The notes: generated from the letters alone by a model not told the origin. A stretch of 64,000 bases of DNA from Croceibacterium_B sp963811255 (GCA_963811255.1 CAWEQI010000003.1:1426001-1490000), one strand, 5' to 3'; shown: positions 41,052-49,374, counted from the first letter of the stretch. Program-made: numbers and translations.

Positions 41052-41677
41052 CCGCTGAACAGCTCCACCAGGATTCCGAGCGCGATGGCGAGGAAGATCG
41101 TCCCCACCGCGCGATCGAGCCAGGTGCGCGTTTGCGGCCGCGCCAGCGCCACGGCCAGGCGGCTGCCGGCGCTGATGTATAGCGCGCCAAGCGCGATATC
41201 GATCGCCATCGCCACGCCGGCCAGCAGCACCAGCTGCGGCACGATTGGCGCGCGCTGATCGACAAATGGCGGCAGCAGCGCGACGATGTAGACCAGGGCT
41301 TTGGGATTGCTCATCGCCACGAACACGCCGTCGCGGAACGCATGGGCGGACGGCTTGCGGGCCGGTTCGCTGCCGTCTTCGGCCACAGCGCCCGCATGGC
41401 GCAGCGCCTGCACCCCGAGCCAGCCAAGGTAGAGCGCGCCGCCGATCGCCAGCAGCCGGAACGCCAGCGGAAAGGCCGCCGCCAGCGTGCCGAGTCCAAG
41501 GGCGGCCAGCACCCACCAGAACACGTATCCGAGCTGTACCCCGGCCAGCGCCGCGGCGCCCGATCGGGTGCCGCGCCACATCGCCTGGCCCATCACGAAC
41601 AGCATCGACGGGCCTGGCACGAGGCTGCTCATGCCTGAAACGAGCGCGAAGGCGGCAAGCTTGGCTGGTTCAATCAT
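41048..41677 (-). CDS. LysE/RhtB family amino acid exporter
   Basis: A 209-aa integral membrane protein with about six spans. The family signature S-S-L-V-P-G-P-S-M-L-F-V is near residue 16, and A-M-S-N-P-K-A-L near residue 120. It should export a neutral or basic amino acid or homoserine lactone; the substrate cannot be predicted. Convergent with the PilZ gene, overlapping by 4 bp. Confidence 0.9.
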   Translation of the reverse strand: MIEPAKLAAFALVSGMSSLVPGPSMLFVMGQAMWRGTRSGAAALAGVQLGYVFWWVLAALGLGTLAAAFPLAFRLLAIGGALYLGWLGVQALRHAGAVAEDGSEPARKPSAHAFRDGVFVAMSNPKALVYIVALLPPFVDQRAPIVPQLVLLAGVAMAIDIALGALYISAGSRLAVALARPQTRTWLDRAVGTIFLAIALGILVELFSG

Positions 41678-41683
41678 AATTCT

Positions 41684-41767
41684 CCCCTCCCGCTTGCGGG
41701 AGGGGCCGGGGGAGGGTGGGTTCGGCGCTCAGGCCCTCCCCTAATCCCTCCCGCAAGCGGGAGGGGA
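41684..41767. repeat. Palindromic CTCCCGC...GCGGGAG repeat pair
   Basis: Two hairpins, one built on C-C-C-T-C-C-C-G-C at 41684-41705 and one on the same arms at 41746-41765, flank a G/C-rich spacer between lysE and the 3' end of dnaE2. The type of repeat is related in style, though not in sequence, to the elements inserted in dnaE2 and imuB. It may act as a bidirectional terminator. Confidence 0.6.
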
Positions 41768-41801
41768 ATTGGTTGCGTGCATCTCCAAAGTTGCTTTCCC
41801 A

Positions 41802-44800
41802 TCAATGGAAATCGCGCGACTTGGGAATCACCCGCACGTCGCGCGGGTGCCCGTGGTGGAACGTCTGGCGCTGCTCCGGCCCGGGCGGCTGCCACGGCTG
41901 TGGCGGACCGTGCGGCCCGGCGTGGTCGCCGTGCGCCAGCGCCGGCTGCAGCAGGTCGTCCGATAGCCGGTTGAGTTCGCCCGTGGCATCGACCAGGTGC
42001 GCGGCGATCACGTGGATCACGCCCTCGTCGGTCTCGACCCGCCCGCGCACCTCGATCAGCCGCGCGCCCATCACCACCTTGCGATAGCGCTCCATTGTGT
42101 CGGGCCAGACCACCAGATTGGCGACGCCGGTCTCGTCCTCCAGGGTGATGAACACCACGCCCTTGGCCGATCCCGGACGCTGGCGGATCAGCACGACGCC
42201 AGCGAGCTGGACCATAGAGCGGCTCTTGCGCGTTTTGAGGTCGCATGCGGGCACGAACCCGCGCGCGGTCAGCCCCGCGCGCAGGAAGCTCATCGGGTGC
42301 GCCTTCAGGCTGAGCCGCTGGGTCTGGTAATCGGCGATCACTTCCTCCGACAGCGGCATATCCGGCAGCCGCGTCACCGCCCGCTCGGCCCCCTCCTCGC
42401 GCTCACGGGCGGCAGCGAACAGCGGCAGCTCGGCGGCGCCGATCAGCGTTCGCGCCTGCCACAACGCCTGGCGCCGCGGGATCGCGAGCGAAGCAAAGCA
42501 ATCGGCCACGGCGAGGCGTTCGATGTGCGCCGGACCCAACCGCGCCCGATCGCGCAACTCGGCCACGTCGCGAAACGCCCCGCCCGCCTCCCGCGCCGCA
42601 ACTATCTGCGCGGCAACGTGTTCGGGCAGCCCGTCGACTTGGCGCAAGCCGAGGCGGAGAGCGATCTGATCCTCCCCACTTGTGGGGAGGTGGCAGCCGC
42701 AAAGCGGCTGACGGAGGGGGCTCTCCTCCTGGAACGACGGCGCGTGCGGAGAGCCCCCTCCACCATGCCTTGCATGGTCCCCCTCCCCGTCCCGGGGAGG
42801 AATTTTCTCCAGTGTACAGTCCCACTCGCTTGCATTCACATCCACCGGCAGCACGGCGACCCCATGCTCCGCCGCATCGCGGACGATTTGCGCCGGGGCG
42901 TAGAAGCCCATCGGCTGCGAATTGAGCAGCGCCGCAGCAAACGCCGCCGGATAATGGCACTTCAGCCAGCTCGACACGTACACCAGGTGCGCAAAGCTCG
43001 CCGCGTGGCTTTCGGGAAAGCCGTATTCGCCGAACCCCTTGATCTGGTTGAAGCAGCGCTGGGCGAACTCGCGATCGTAGCCGCGCGCGACCATGCGGCC
43101 GACCATCTTCTCTTCGTGCTGGTGGACCATGCCGCGCGACCGGAAGGTCGCCATCGCCTTGCGCAACTGGTTGGCCTCGGCAGGCGAGAACTTCGCCGCG
43201 TCGAGGGCGATCTTCATCGCCTGCTCCTGAAAAATCGGCACACCATAGGTGCGCCCGAGGATCGACGACAGCTCGTCCGCCGGCCCGTGCTCGGGCGACG
43301 GACCGGGCAGCTCGAGCCGCCTGCGCCCTTCCCGTTCGGCCTTGCGCGCCTTCAGGTACGGATGGACCATATCGCCCTGGATCGGCCCCGGCCGCACGAT
43401 CGCCACCTCGACCACCAGGTCGTAGAACTCGCGCGGGCGCAAGCGCGGCAGCATGTTCATCTGTGCCCGGCTCTCGACCTGGAACAGGCCGACCGAATCC
43501 GCCCGGCACAGCATGTCGTAAACCGCCGGATCCTCCTGCGGCACCGTCGCCAGCGTCAGCAGTCGATCGTGATGCTTTTCAAGTAGATAGAGGCACTTCC
43601 TAATACAGGTCAGCATGCCCAGCGCGAGCACGTCGACCTTGAAGATGCCGAGGTCGTCGATGTCGTCCTTGTCCCACTCGATGAAGCTGCGCTCGGGCAT
43701 CGCCCCGTTGCCGATCGGCACCGTCTCGGTGAGCAGCCTGTCGGTCAGGATGAAGCCGCCGACGTGCTGGGAAAGGTGCCGCGGCATGCCGATCATCTGC
43801 TCGGTCAGCTTGAGCACGCGCCGCAAGTGCGGATCGTTGAGGTCGAGCCCGGTTTCGCGGCGGACGTGCTCCTCGTCGATTTCGTTGCCGTAGCCGCCCC
43901 ACACCGTGCGGGCGAGCGAGGCGGTCACGTCTTCGCTCAGCCCCATCGCCTTGCCGACTTCGCGGATCGCCATGCGCGGGCGGTAATGGATCACCGTGGC
44001 GCACAGGCCGGCGCGGTCGCGGCCGTATTCGGCGTAGATGTGCTGGATCACCTCCTCGCGCCGTTCGTGCTCGAAATCGACGTCGATGTCGGGCGGCTCG
44101 CTGCGCTCCTCGGAAATGAAGCGGTCGAACAGCAGCTCATGCTCGGCCGGATCGACTTCGGTGATACCGAGGCAGAAGCACACCGCGGAATTGGCCGCGC
44201 TGCCGCGCCCCTGGCACAGGATCGGCGGCTCGCGACTGCGGGCGAAATCGACGATTTCCTTGATCGTCAGGAAATAGGGTGCGATCCGGAGCTGGCCGAT
44301 CAGCGCCAGCTCGCGTTCGAGCGTTTTGGCAATGTCGGCGCGCAACCCCTCGGGATAGCGCCATTTCGCCCCTTCCCAGGTCAGCCGAGCGAGGTAATCC
44401 TGCGCGCTCAGCCCGTCGGGCCAGGCCTTCTGCGGATATTCGTACTTCAGCTCGTCTAGGCTGAAGGCGCACGCATCGGCCACCTCGCGCGCGGCGGCAA
44501 TCGCGTGCGGCCAGCGCGCGAACAGCCGCTCCATCTCCGCCGGGCTCTTGAGGTGCCGCTCGCCGTTGGGATGCAGCCGATGCCCGGCCTCGGCGACGGT
44601 GATCTTGTGCCGGATCGCGGTCATCACGTCCTGCAACGGCCGCCGCTCGGGCGCATGGTAATGCACGTCGTTGGTGGCCAGCAGCGCAAGGCCGTTTGCC
44701 TTGGCCAGCGCATCGAGCCGCTCGATCCGCGCGATGTCGTCGCCGGCGTAGAGGTACGACGCAGCGAGGTGGCGCAGCGTGGGGAGTTGTTCGGTCAGGC

Positions 44801-45503
44801 GTGAAATGAGCGTGGAAAAGGGTTCTCGCAGAGACGCAGAGACAGCAGGGGGCGCAGAGATGCCGCGCTCGCGGCGCAGCCGCGTATTACCAGCATCCTT
44901 GCGCTCGTGGGATTGAAGTACGCCTGCGGCGTGTTCGACCTCTTTGCGCCCCCTGCTTCCTCTGCGTTCTCTGCGCGAAACAAAATCGATCACATTGCTC
45001 GCCACCTCGATGGTGAATTCCACATCCAGATCGCGCGGTGGCAGCAGGATCAGTTGCACGCCTTCGGCATGTTCGGCCAGCATCGCCAGCGAGATGTCGC
45101 ACACGCCCTTGTCCTGCCACTCGCCCGAAAGCGTGCGCATGCGGCCGGCGGAGATCAGTCGGCACAGGCGGCCGTAGGCGGCACGGTCGGTCGGGTAGAC
45201 GAGGAAGGCGAAACCTTCGACGGTTTCTAACCTGCAGCCGATAACCGGCTTCAACTTCAGCGTTTTTGCCTCGGTATGGACACGCACCACCCCGGCCATC
45301 GAGTTCACGTCGGCGATCCCGATCGCATCGTAGCCGAGCTCGCGCGCGGTCAGCACCAGGTCGACCGCATCCGACGCCCCGCGCAGGAACGAAAAACAAC
45401 TGACCAGTCCCAGCTCGACGAACGCCGCCCGCGGCGGCGGAGCGATCGTATCGGGATCGACCTCGATTTGGCGCTTGTCGGGCGTGAGCGGGCTTTCAGG
45501 CAC
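41802..45503 (-). CDS. dnaE2: Error-prone DNA polymerase DnaE2
   Basis: 1,233 aa from GTG 45503, chosen because GGGGAGG lies seven bases upstream; the frame is open to 45539. It is the translesion polymerase of the ImuA-ImuB-DnaE2 mutasome. The N-terminal PHP domain (F-V-E-L-G-L-V-S-C-F-S-F-L-R) and the polymerase core with P-P-D-I-D-V-D-F-E are clear, as is the C-terminal OB domain (V-Q-L-A-G-V-V-L-I-R-Q-R-P). Usual length is 1,030-1,100 aa. The excess comes from two palindromic-repeat insertions, in the PHP domain (about 44822-44978) and in the helix-hairpin-helix region (42671-42800). It probably shares the udgX transcript. Confidence 0.95.
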   Translation of the reverse strand: MPESPLTPDKRQIEVDPDTIAPPPRAAFVELGLVSCFSFLRGASDAVDLVLTARELGYDAIGIADVNSMAGVVRVHTEAKTLKLKPVIGCRLETVEGFAFLVYPTDRAAYGRLCRLISAGRMRTLSGEWQDKGVCDISLAMLAEHAEGVQLILLPPRDLDVEFTIEVASNVIDFVSRRERRGSRGRKEVEHAAGVLQSHERKDAGNTRLRRERGISAPPAVSASLREPFSTLISRLTEQLPTLRHLAASYLYAGDDIARIERLDALAKANGLALLATNDVHYHAPERRPLQDVMTAIRHKITVAEAGHRLHPNGERHLKSPAEMERLFARWPHAIAAAREVADACAFSLDELKYEYPQKAWPDGLSAQDYLARLTWEGAKWRYPEGLRADIAKTLERELALIGQLRIAPYFLTIKEIVDFARSREPPILCQGRGSAANSAVCFCLGITEVDPAEHELLFDRFISEERSEPPDIDVDFEHERREEVIQHIYAEYGRDRAGLCATVIHYRPRMAIREVGKAMGLSEDVTASLARTVWGGYGNEIDEEHVRRETGLDLNDPHLRRVLKLTEQMIGMPRHLSQHVGGFILTDRLLTETVPIGNGAMPERSFIEWDKDDIDDLGIFKVDVLALGMLTCIRKCLYLLEKHHDRLLTLATVPQEDPAVYDMLCRADSVGLFQVESRAQMNMLPRLRPREFYDLVVEVAIVRPGPIQGDMVHPYLKARKAEREGRRRLELPGPSPEHGPADELSSILGRTYGVPIFQEQAMKIALDAAKFSPAEANQLRKAMATFRSRGMVHQHEEKMVGRMVARGYDREFAQRCFNQIKGFGEYGFPESHAASFAHLVYVSSWLKCHYPAAFAAALLNSQPMGFYAPAQIVRDAAEHGVAVLPVDVNASEWDCTLEKIPPRDGEGDHARHGGGGSPHAPSFQEESPLRQPLCGCHLPTSGEDQIALRLGLRQVDGLPEHVAAQIVAAREAGGAFRDVAELRDRARLGPAHIERLAVADCFASLAIPRRQALWQARTLIGAAELPLFAAAREREEGAERAVTRLPDMPLSEEVIADYQTQRLSLKAHPMSFLRAGLTARGFVPACDLKTRKSRSMVQLAGVVLIRQRPGSAKGVVFITLEDETGVANLVVWPDTMERYRKVVMGARLIEVRGRVETDEGVIHVIAAHLVDATGELNRLSDDLLQPALAHGDHAGPHGPPQPWQPPGPEQRQTFHHGHPRDVRVIPKSRDFH
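42671..42800 (-). repeat. Palindromic element inserted in frame in dnaE2
   Basis: 130 bp built of nested hairpins, opening with CCTCCCC...GGGGAGG and closing with CCTCCCC...GGGGAGG. On the coding strand it encodes P-P-R-D-G-E-G-D-H-A-R-H-G-G-G-G-S and S-P-L-R-Q-P. A homologous element in imuB (47431-47554) gives a very similar peptide. It lies where other DnaE2 proteins have only a short loop. Confidence 0.85.
44822..44978 (-). repeat. Second palindromic insertion in dnaE2 (PHP domain)
   Basis: The left end (TCTCGCAGAGACGCAGAGAC, 44823 onwards, with GCAGGGGGCGCAGAG following) and the right end (near 44939-44978) are inverted repeats of about 36 bp with a few mismatches. The insert is translated as an Arg-rich peptide (R-R-E-R-R-G-S-R-G-R-K-E) within the PHP domain. 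The family is different from the 42671 element. Confidence 0.75.
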
Positions 45504-45510
45504 CTTAGGT

Positions 45511-45662
45511 CCTCCCCGGCACGAGGAGGGAGACCGCACGAAGTGCGGTGGAGGGAAATCGCCACAAGCGCAGCGTCAGCAGGGAAAAGCCAGCGATGCT
45601 TCCGCCAGCCGCAAATCCCCACCACCATCCTTTGGATGGTCCCCCTCCCCGTCCCGGGGAGG
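45511..45662. repeat. Intergenic copy of the palindromic element; supplies the dnaE2 RBS
   Basis: 152 bp between udgX and dnaE2, with ends CCTCCCCGGCACGAGGAGG and CCCTCCCCGTCCCGGGGAGG, like those in dnaE2 and imuB. Its right-hand end, read on the minus strand, is GGGGAGG, which acts as the Shine-Dalgarno of dnaE2. Confidence 0.75.
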
Positions 45663-45671
45663 ATTTCTGGT

Positions 45672-46301
45672 TCATCCCCGCAGCTCCGCCAGCCGCTCGG
45701 CCACCGCGGCCAAATCCGCCCTGAACAGCCGCTCCTGCTCACGCTTTTTCTCGTCCTTCAACCGCAGCAGGTAGGAAGGATGCGCCGTCACCCACAGCTC
45801 GGCGCCGTCGTCGAGCGGGATCGGATGACCGCGGCTGCGCGAAATGGTCACGCTCTTGCCGAGCACCCCGCGCGCCGCGCTTCCGCCGAGCGCGAGGATC
45901 ACCTTCGGCCGGACCAGCGCCCGCTCGCTGTCGAGCCACCACCGGCAGGTGTCGATCTCGCCCGAAGTCGGCGTCTGGTGCAGCCGCCGCTTGCCGCGCC
46001 AGACGAATTTGAAATGCTTGACCGCGTTGGTGACGTAGACCTTGCCGCGGTCGATCCCCGCCTGCTCCAGATGGCTGTCGAGCACCTGCCCGGCCGGGCC
46101 GACGAACGGCTTGCCCGCCTCGTCTTCCTGGTCGCCCGGTTCCTCGCCGACGATCATCAGCGCGGCCGATTTCGGCCCCTCGCCCATCACCGCGGTGTTG
46201 TCGAGCAAGCCGATCGGGCAGCGGCGGCAGGCGTGGATCGCGTTGTCGATCTCGGACAACGATTCGGGCGGTTCGGCGGTGTCGAGCAGGTCGTGGGCCA
46301 T
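45672..46301 (-). CDS. udgX: UdgX-type uracil-DNA binding protein/glycosylase
   Basis: 209 aa, with G-E-E-P-G-D-Q-E-D near residue 53 and A-H-P-S-Y-L-L near residue 174 as in family 4-like UDGs. The segment K-R-R-L-H-Q-T-P near residue 105 is the hallmark loop of UdgX, whose His forms a covalent bond to the DNA after uracil excision (known for the mycobacterial enzyme, K-R-R-I-H). Cys residues C-R-R-C-P near residue 25 fit the Fe-S cluster. It is preceded by its own SOS box and followed by dnaE2, suggesting co-expression. Confidence 0.92.
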   Translation of the reverse strand: MAHDLLDTAEPPESLSEIDNAIHACRRCPIGLLDNTAVMGEGPKSAALMIVGEEPGDQEDEAGKPFVGPAGQVLDSHLEQAGIDRGKVYVTNAVKHFKFVWRGKRRLHQTPTSGEIDTCRWWLDSERALVRPKVILALGGSAARGVLGKSVTISRSRGHPIPLDDGAELWVTAHPSYLLRLKDEKKREQERLFRADLAAVAERLAELRG

Positions 46302-46371
46302 CGTTCGTCTCGTGTGGTTGCGCTCGAGCTTTCCAACGCATGGCAGAAAGAGAGGTTCGAGCGAGTCGAAT

Positions 46372-46386
46372 GTTCCTTATATGTTC
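46372..46386 (-). promoter_or_regulatory. LexA (SOS) box upstream of udgX
   Basis: GTTC (46372-46375), seven bases, GTTC (46383-46386), the alphaproteobacterial LexA site. It lies 71 bp before the udgX start and just after the imuB stop, giving udgX-dnaE2 an SOS promoter separate from imuA-imuB. Confidence 0.75.
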
Positions 46387-46408
46387 CAAACCATGCCGGG
46401 AAAACCCC

Positions 46409-48079
46409 TCACCCGCACAGCCCGTGCAGGAACCATTCGGGCGGCCCGCCCCGCCCGTCGCCGGCGATCCCGAGGCGGTAGATCCAGTAGCGGCGGCCCG
46501 CACGGTCCTCGATCCGATAGTAGTCGCGCAGCCGCACGGTCGATTTCTCGCGCCACCATTCCGGGGCGATGCGCTCGGGTCCCTCGACCCGCGCGACTTC
46601 GTGCACCTGGCCGCGCCAGCGGAAGCGCTGCGGGAAACCGTCGGGCGTCGCGTAGAGCACCGCGATCGCCTCGGCGCGGTCCAGCAGCTTCAACGGGCGC
46701 TGGTGAAACGCCAGTTCACCCTGGCTCGCCGGTTCGGGCGCCAGCGGCGGCTGCCAGCGCTGGGCGCGCTCGGGGATGTGGCTGGCGTGGACCACCGGGC
46801 GGCGCACCGCCTTGTCGCCGAGCCGCACGGTCAGCCGGTCGATGCATTCGGCAAGGCTGGTGCCTTGCGCCTGGGCCGCTTCGAATTCGCCTTGCGCCAG
46901 CGCCAGCGGTTCGGTCCATGGCGCCCGCAGGCGCACCAGTTCGATACCGAACCCGGCGTCGATGTCGTCGAGCTTGCCGGCGAACAGCCGCGCCACGTGC
47001 GCCGGATCGCGCGTCGCGGCGGCGAATTCGAGCCGACGGACGATCACCTCGCCATCGACCCGCCACAATCCCAGCTCGAGCCGCCGCGCGCCTTGCGCCC
47101 TGCCTTCGAGTTCGCGGCCCATCTCGGCGGCGAGATCGGCGAGTACGCGGTCGAGCAGCATGCGATGGCGGATCGGCTCCAGCAGCCGCCGCTGGACCAA
47201 CGGATCGGGCGTGGCGACGACCGGCAGCAGCGGCTCGGGCTTGCGGCCGAGCAATTGGTCGAGCCGAAGCAGCGGGTTCGCCTCGGGCGAGCGCGAGCGG
47301 AAGCGCCGCTGCAGCGCATCGCGGCCGATCCCCTCGAGCTGCCCGATCCGCTTGAGCCCGAGCCGCCGCAGCACGGTGAGCACGTCGTCGTCGAGGCGGA
47401 GGGCAGCGACGGGGAGGTCGGCGAGCAGATCCTCCTCGGCACGGGGAGGTGGCAGCCCGCAGGGCTGACGGAGGGGGCTCCCGGTCAAGCGCAGCGCTGA
47501 CGGCGCCCCCACTCCACTGTGCTGCGCACGGTCCCCCTCCCCGTCCCGGGGAGGAATAATCGCCCGCTCGGGCCCGAAATGCGCCAGCGCCCAGGCCGCG
47601 CCCGCGGTCGGGGCGATCGCCAGCCGCGCGGTCAGCCCGCGCCGGGCGAACGCCGCCTCGGCATCGGCCAGCAGCCGCGCCTCGCCGCCGAACAGGTGCG
47701 CCACCGCGCTGACGTCGACCAACAGCCCGTCAGGCGCATCGAGCGCGATCCACGGCCCCCAGCGCTGCGCCCACAGCGCTAGGCGTTCGAGGAACGCGCG
47801 GTCGCCCGCGGGATCGCTCGGCGCGGCCTTCAGCCCGGGGCACAGCGCCCGCGCATCGGCCAGCCGCATCCCCACCCGCGCCCCGACGGCGAGGCCGGCC
47901 TCGTTCGCCGCCTCGATCCGCGGCCCATGCGCTGTTTCGGCGATGAGGACGAGCGGTTCGGCGTCCGCGCCTTCAGCCTGCGACAGCCGCCAGCGATCGA
48001 CCGCCAGCCGCGAAAGCCAGATCGCCATGATCCGGCGCGCGGGTGGCGAGGCGATCGGCGGCGAGGCCATATCCGTCAT
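46409..48079 (-). CDS. imuB: Mutasome Y-family-like protein ImuB
   Basis: About 556 aa from ATG 48079; ATG 48028 (M-A-I-W-L-S-R) is an alternative. ImuB is a catalytically inactive Y-family polymerase relative that docks DnaE2 on the beta clamp. It opens A-I-W-L-S-R-L-A-V-D-R-W-R with V-D-V-S-A-V-A-H-L-F-G-G in the palm region, and has V-L-R-R-L-G-L-K-R-I-G-Q-L in the thumb/HhH. It ends with R-D-Y-Y-R-I-E-D and W-F-L-H-G-L-C-G. A palindromic element is inserted in frame at 47431-47554. It overlaps imuA. Confidence 0.93.
   Translation of the reverse strand: MTDMASPPIASPPARRIMAIWLSRLAVDRWRLSQAEGADAEPLVLIAETAHGPRIEAANEAGLAVGARVGMRLADARALCPGLKAAPSDPAGDRAFLERLALWAQRWGPWIALDAPDGLLVDVSAVAHLFGGEARLLADAEAAFARRGLTARLAIAPTAGAAWALAHFGPERAIIPPRDGEGDRAQHSGVGAPSALRLTGSPLRQPCGLPPPRAEEDLLADLPVAALRLDDDVLTVLRRLGLKRIGQLEGIGRDALQRRFRSRSPEANPLLRLDQLLGRKPEPLLPVVATPDPLVQRRLLEPIRHRMLLDRVLADLAAEMGRELEGRAQGARRLELGLWRVDGEVIVRRLEFAAATRDPAHVARLFAGKLDDIDAGFGIELVRLRAPWTEPLALAQGEFEAAQAQGTSLAECIDRLTVRLGDKAVRRPVVHASHIPERAQRWQPPLAPEPASQGELAFHQRPLKLLDRAEAIAVLYATPDGFPQRFRWRGQVHEVARVEGPERIAPEWWREKSTVRLRDYYRIEDRAGRRYWIYRLGIAGDGRGGPPEWFLHGLCG
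47431..47554 (-). repeat. Palindromic element inserted in frame in imuB
   Basis: 124 bp with the same end hairpins (CCTCCTC...GGGGAGG and CCTCCCC...GGGGAGG) as the dnaE2 element. It encodes P-P-R-D-G-E-G-D-R-A-Q-H-S-G-V-G-A and S-P-L-R-Q-P-C-G. Its length and that of the dnaE2 copy (130) leave the same remainder on division by three, so both keep frame in the same phase. Confidence 0.85.
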
Positions 48080-48704
48080 CGTGCAAAATCCATTCTCCGG
48101 GCGCATGTCCGCGGGCGCGGAACAGCTCTGCATGCCAGGTGGGTGGGCCCGCCGCGAACGCGTTCCATTGGGGCGCGGGCGACGGGGCCGAGCGCACCTG
48201 CCAGCGCATCCGCGCCGAACTGAGGTCGCGCGCCGCATCGAGCCGCACGAGCACCAGCGGCACTCCATGCTCTTCGGCGGCGAGGCTGAGCCGGCGCGAG
48301 GCGGTGAAGTCGAGCGCCTTGGGGTTGCCCACCAGCTCGCCGATCACGCAGGCAAAGTCGCGGCAGCGGACTCCTTCCTCAAGCGCGAACAGCAGGTCCT
48401 CCGCCGTCTTCGCGGCAACATGAACCAGCTGGTGACGCAACGGTTCGGGCAAGCCGGGGCGATACGGCCGTCCGCCGAGCCGGATCGCTGCCGCGTCCTG
48501 GACCCACAACACATGGCCATACTGCTCCAGCCGGCCGGCCGCTCCGTCCATCGCCAGCGCCAGCGCGGCGGCCGCCCCGCCTGCCTCGCGGGCCGACGCG
48601 AACACCTCGCTGTGCCGAGCGCCCGGCAGTCCCGGACGCCAGCGCGGCGTCCGCTCGCCGGCGAAAGCCAGCTCTCCGGCCCTGGTGAAAGCGGACAGGT
48701 CCAT
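47973..48704 (-). CDS. imuA: Mutasome accessory protein ImuA
   Basis: 243 aa from ATG 48704 (M-D-L-S-A-F-T-R). The sequence resembles the RecA/SulA-like ImuA of sphingomonads: R-H-S-E-V-F-A-S-A-R-E, V-L-W-V-Q-D, E-E-G-V-R-C-R-D-F-A-C-V-I-G-E-L and L-D-F-T-A-S-R-R-L-S-L-A-A-E-E. ImuA supports DnaE2/ImuB-dependent mutagenesis. It is preceded by an SOS box and overlaps imuB by about 100 bp. Confidence 0.88.
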   Translation of the reverse strand: MDLSAFTRAGELAFAGERTPRWRPGLPGARHSEVFASAREAGGAAAALALAMDGAAGRLEQYGHVLWVQDAAAIRLGGRPYRPGLPEPLRHQLVHVAAKTAEDLLFALEEGVRCRDFACVIGELVGNPKALDFTASRRLSLAAEEHGVPLVLVRLDAARDLSSARMRWQVRSAPSPAPQWNAFAAGPPTWHAELFRARGHAPGEWILHDDGYGLAADRLATRAPDHGDLAFAAGGRSLAAVAG

Positions 48705-48722
48705 GGGCGAATCAACTCCTTT

Positions 48723-48737
48723 GTTCGTTTTATGTTC
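48723..48737 (-). promoter_or_regulatory. LexA (SOS) box upstream of imuA
   Basis: GTTC (48723-48726), seven bases, GTTC (48734-48737), 19 bp before the imuA start. A canonical alphaproteobacterial LexA box controlling imuA-imuB. Confidence 0.85.
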
Positions 48738-48759
48738 CTTCGCGAACCAATTCGCAATC

Positions 48760-48785
48760 GGAACCCGGATGCGGGCCTCATCGTT
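48760..48785 (+). promoter_or_regulatory. EcfG-type promoter for the 48812 gene
   Basis: GGAAC (48760-48764), 17 bases, CGTT (48782-48785), a full consensus match, 26 bases before ATG 48812. It lies beside the divergent imuA SOS box. Confidence 0.75.
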
Positions 48786-48811
48786 CGACACACGAAACCC
48801 TGGAGCCCCTC

Positions 48812-49294
48812 ATGAGCAACGACCGCTACCGCGACGACGAGCTGAAGCAGCAGTTCTGGGAGGCGCTTGCCGACAGCCCCTACCTGTTCCTCCAGCTCGA
48901 CAGCGATCCCGAAAGCGCGGTGCCGATGACCGCCGAGCTCGACCCCAACGCCAACGGCGCGATCTGGTTCTTCACCGGGCGCGATCACGCTTTCGCCCGC
49001 GGCGGGGCGGCGACCGCGACGTTCGCCGGCAAAGGCCACGACGTGTTCGCCCGCTTCAAAGGCACGCTCAGCGAAGAAACCAGCCGCGAGCGGCTCGACC
49101 GCGAATGGAGCCGCTTCGTCGAGAGCTATTTCCCCGGCGGCAAGGATGATCCCAACCTGCTGATGCTGCGGATGGACCTCGGCGCCGCCGAAATCTGGAG
49201 CACCGACATCGGCCTCGCCACCACCGTCCGCATGGCGCTGGGCCAGAATGTACGCGAGGAAACGCGCGACCAGCACGCCGAAACGGCTCTTTGA
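48812..49294 (+). CDS. Pyridoxamine 5'-phosphate oxidase-like general stress protein
   Basis: A 160-aa protein of the general stress protein 26 type split-barrel flavin-binding family (F-W-E-A-L-A-D-S-P-Y-L-F-L-Q-L, I-W-F-F-T-G, R-F-K-G-T-L-S). In the family this binds FMN or FAD; the substrate is unknown. A consensus EcfG promoter lies just upstream, consistent with induction in the general stress response. Confidence 0.88.
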   Translation: MSNDRYRDDELKQQFWEALADSPYLFLQLDSDPESAVPMTAELDPNANGAIWFFTGRDHAFARGGAATATFAGKGHDVFARFKGTLSEETSRERLDREWSRFVESYFPGGKDDPNLLMLRMDLGAAEIWSTDIGLATTVRMALGQNVREETRDQHAETAL

Positions 49295-49327
49295 GAGCTG
49301 CACGAGACGCGTTCGTCACGCGCGTAA

Positions 49328-49353
49328 GGGGCCGCCTCCCGGGAGGCGGCCCC
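49328..49353. terminator. Bidirectional terminator
   Basis: A perfect 26-base palindrome, GGGGCCGCCTCCC with its inverse, in the gap between convergent genes 48812 and 49375. It should terminate both. Confidence 0.8.
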
Positions 49354-49374
49354 GATATTGTCCACGAAACGTAG

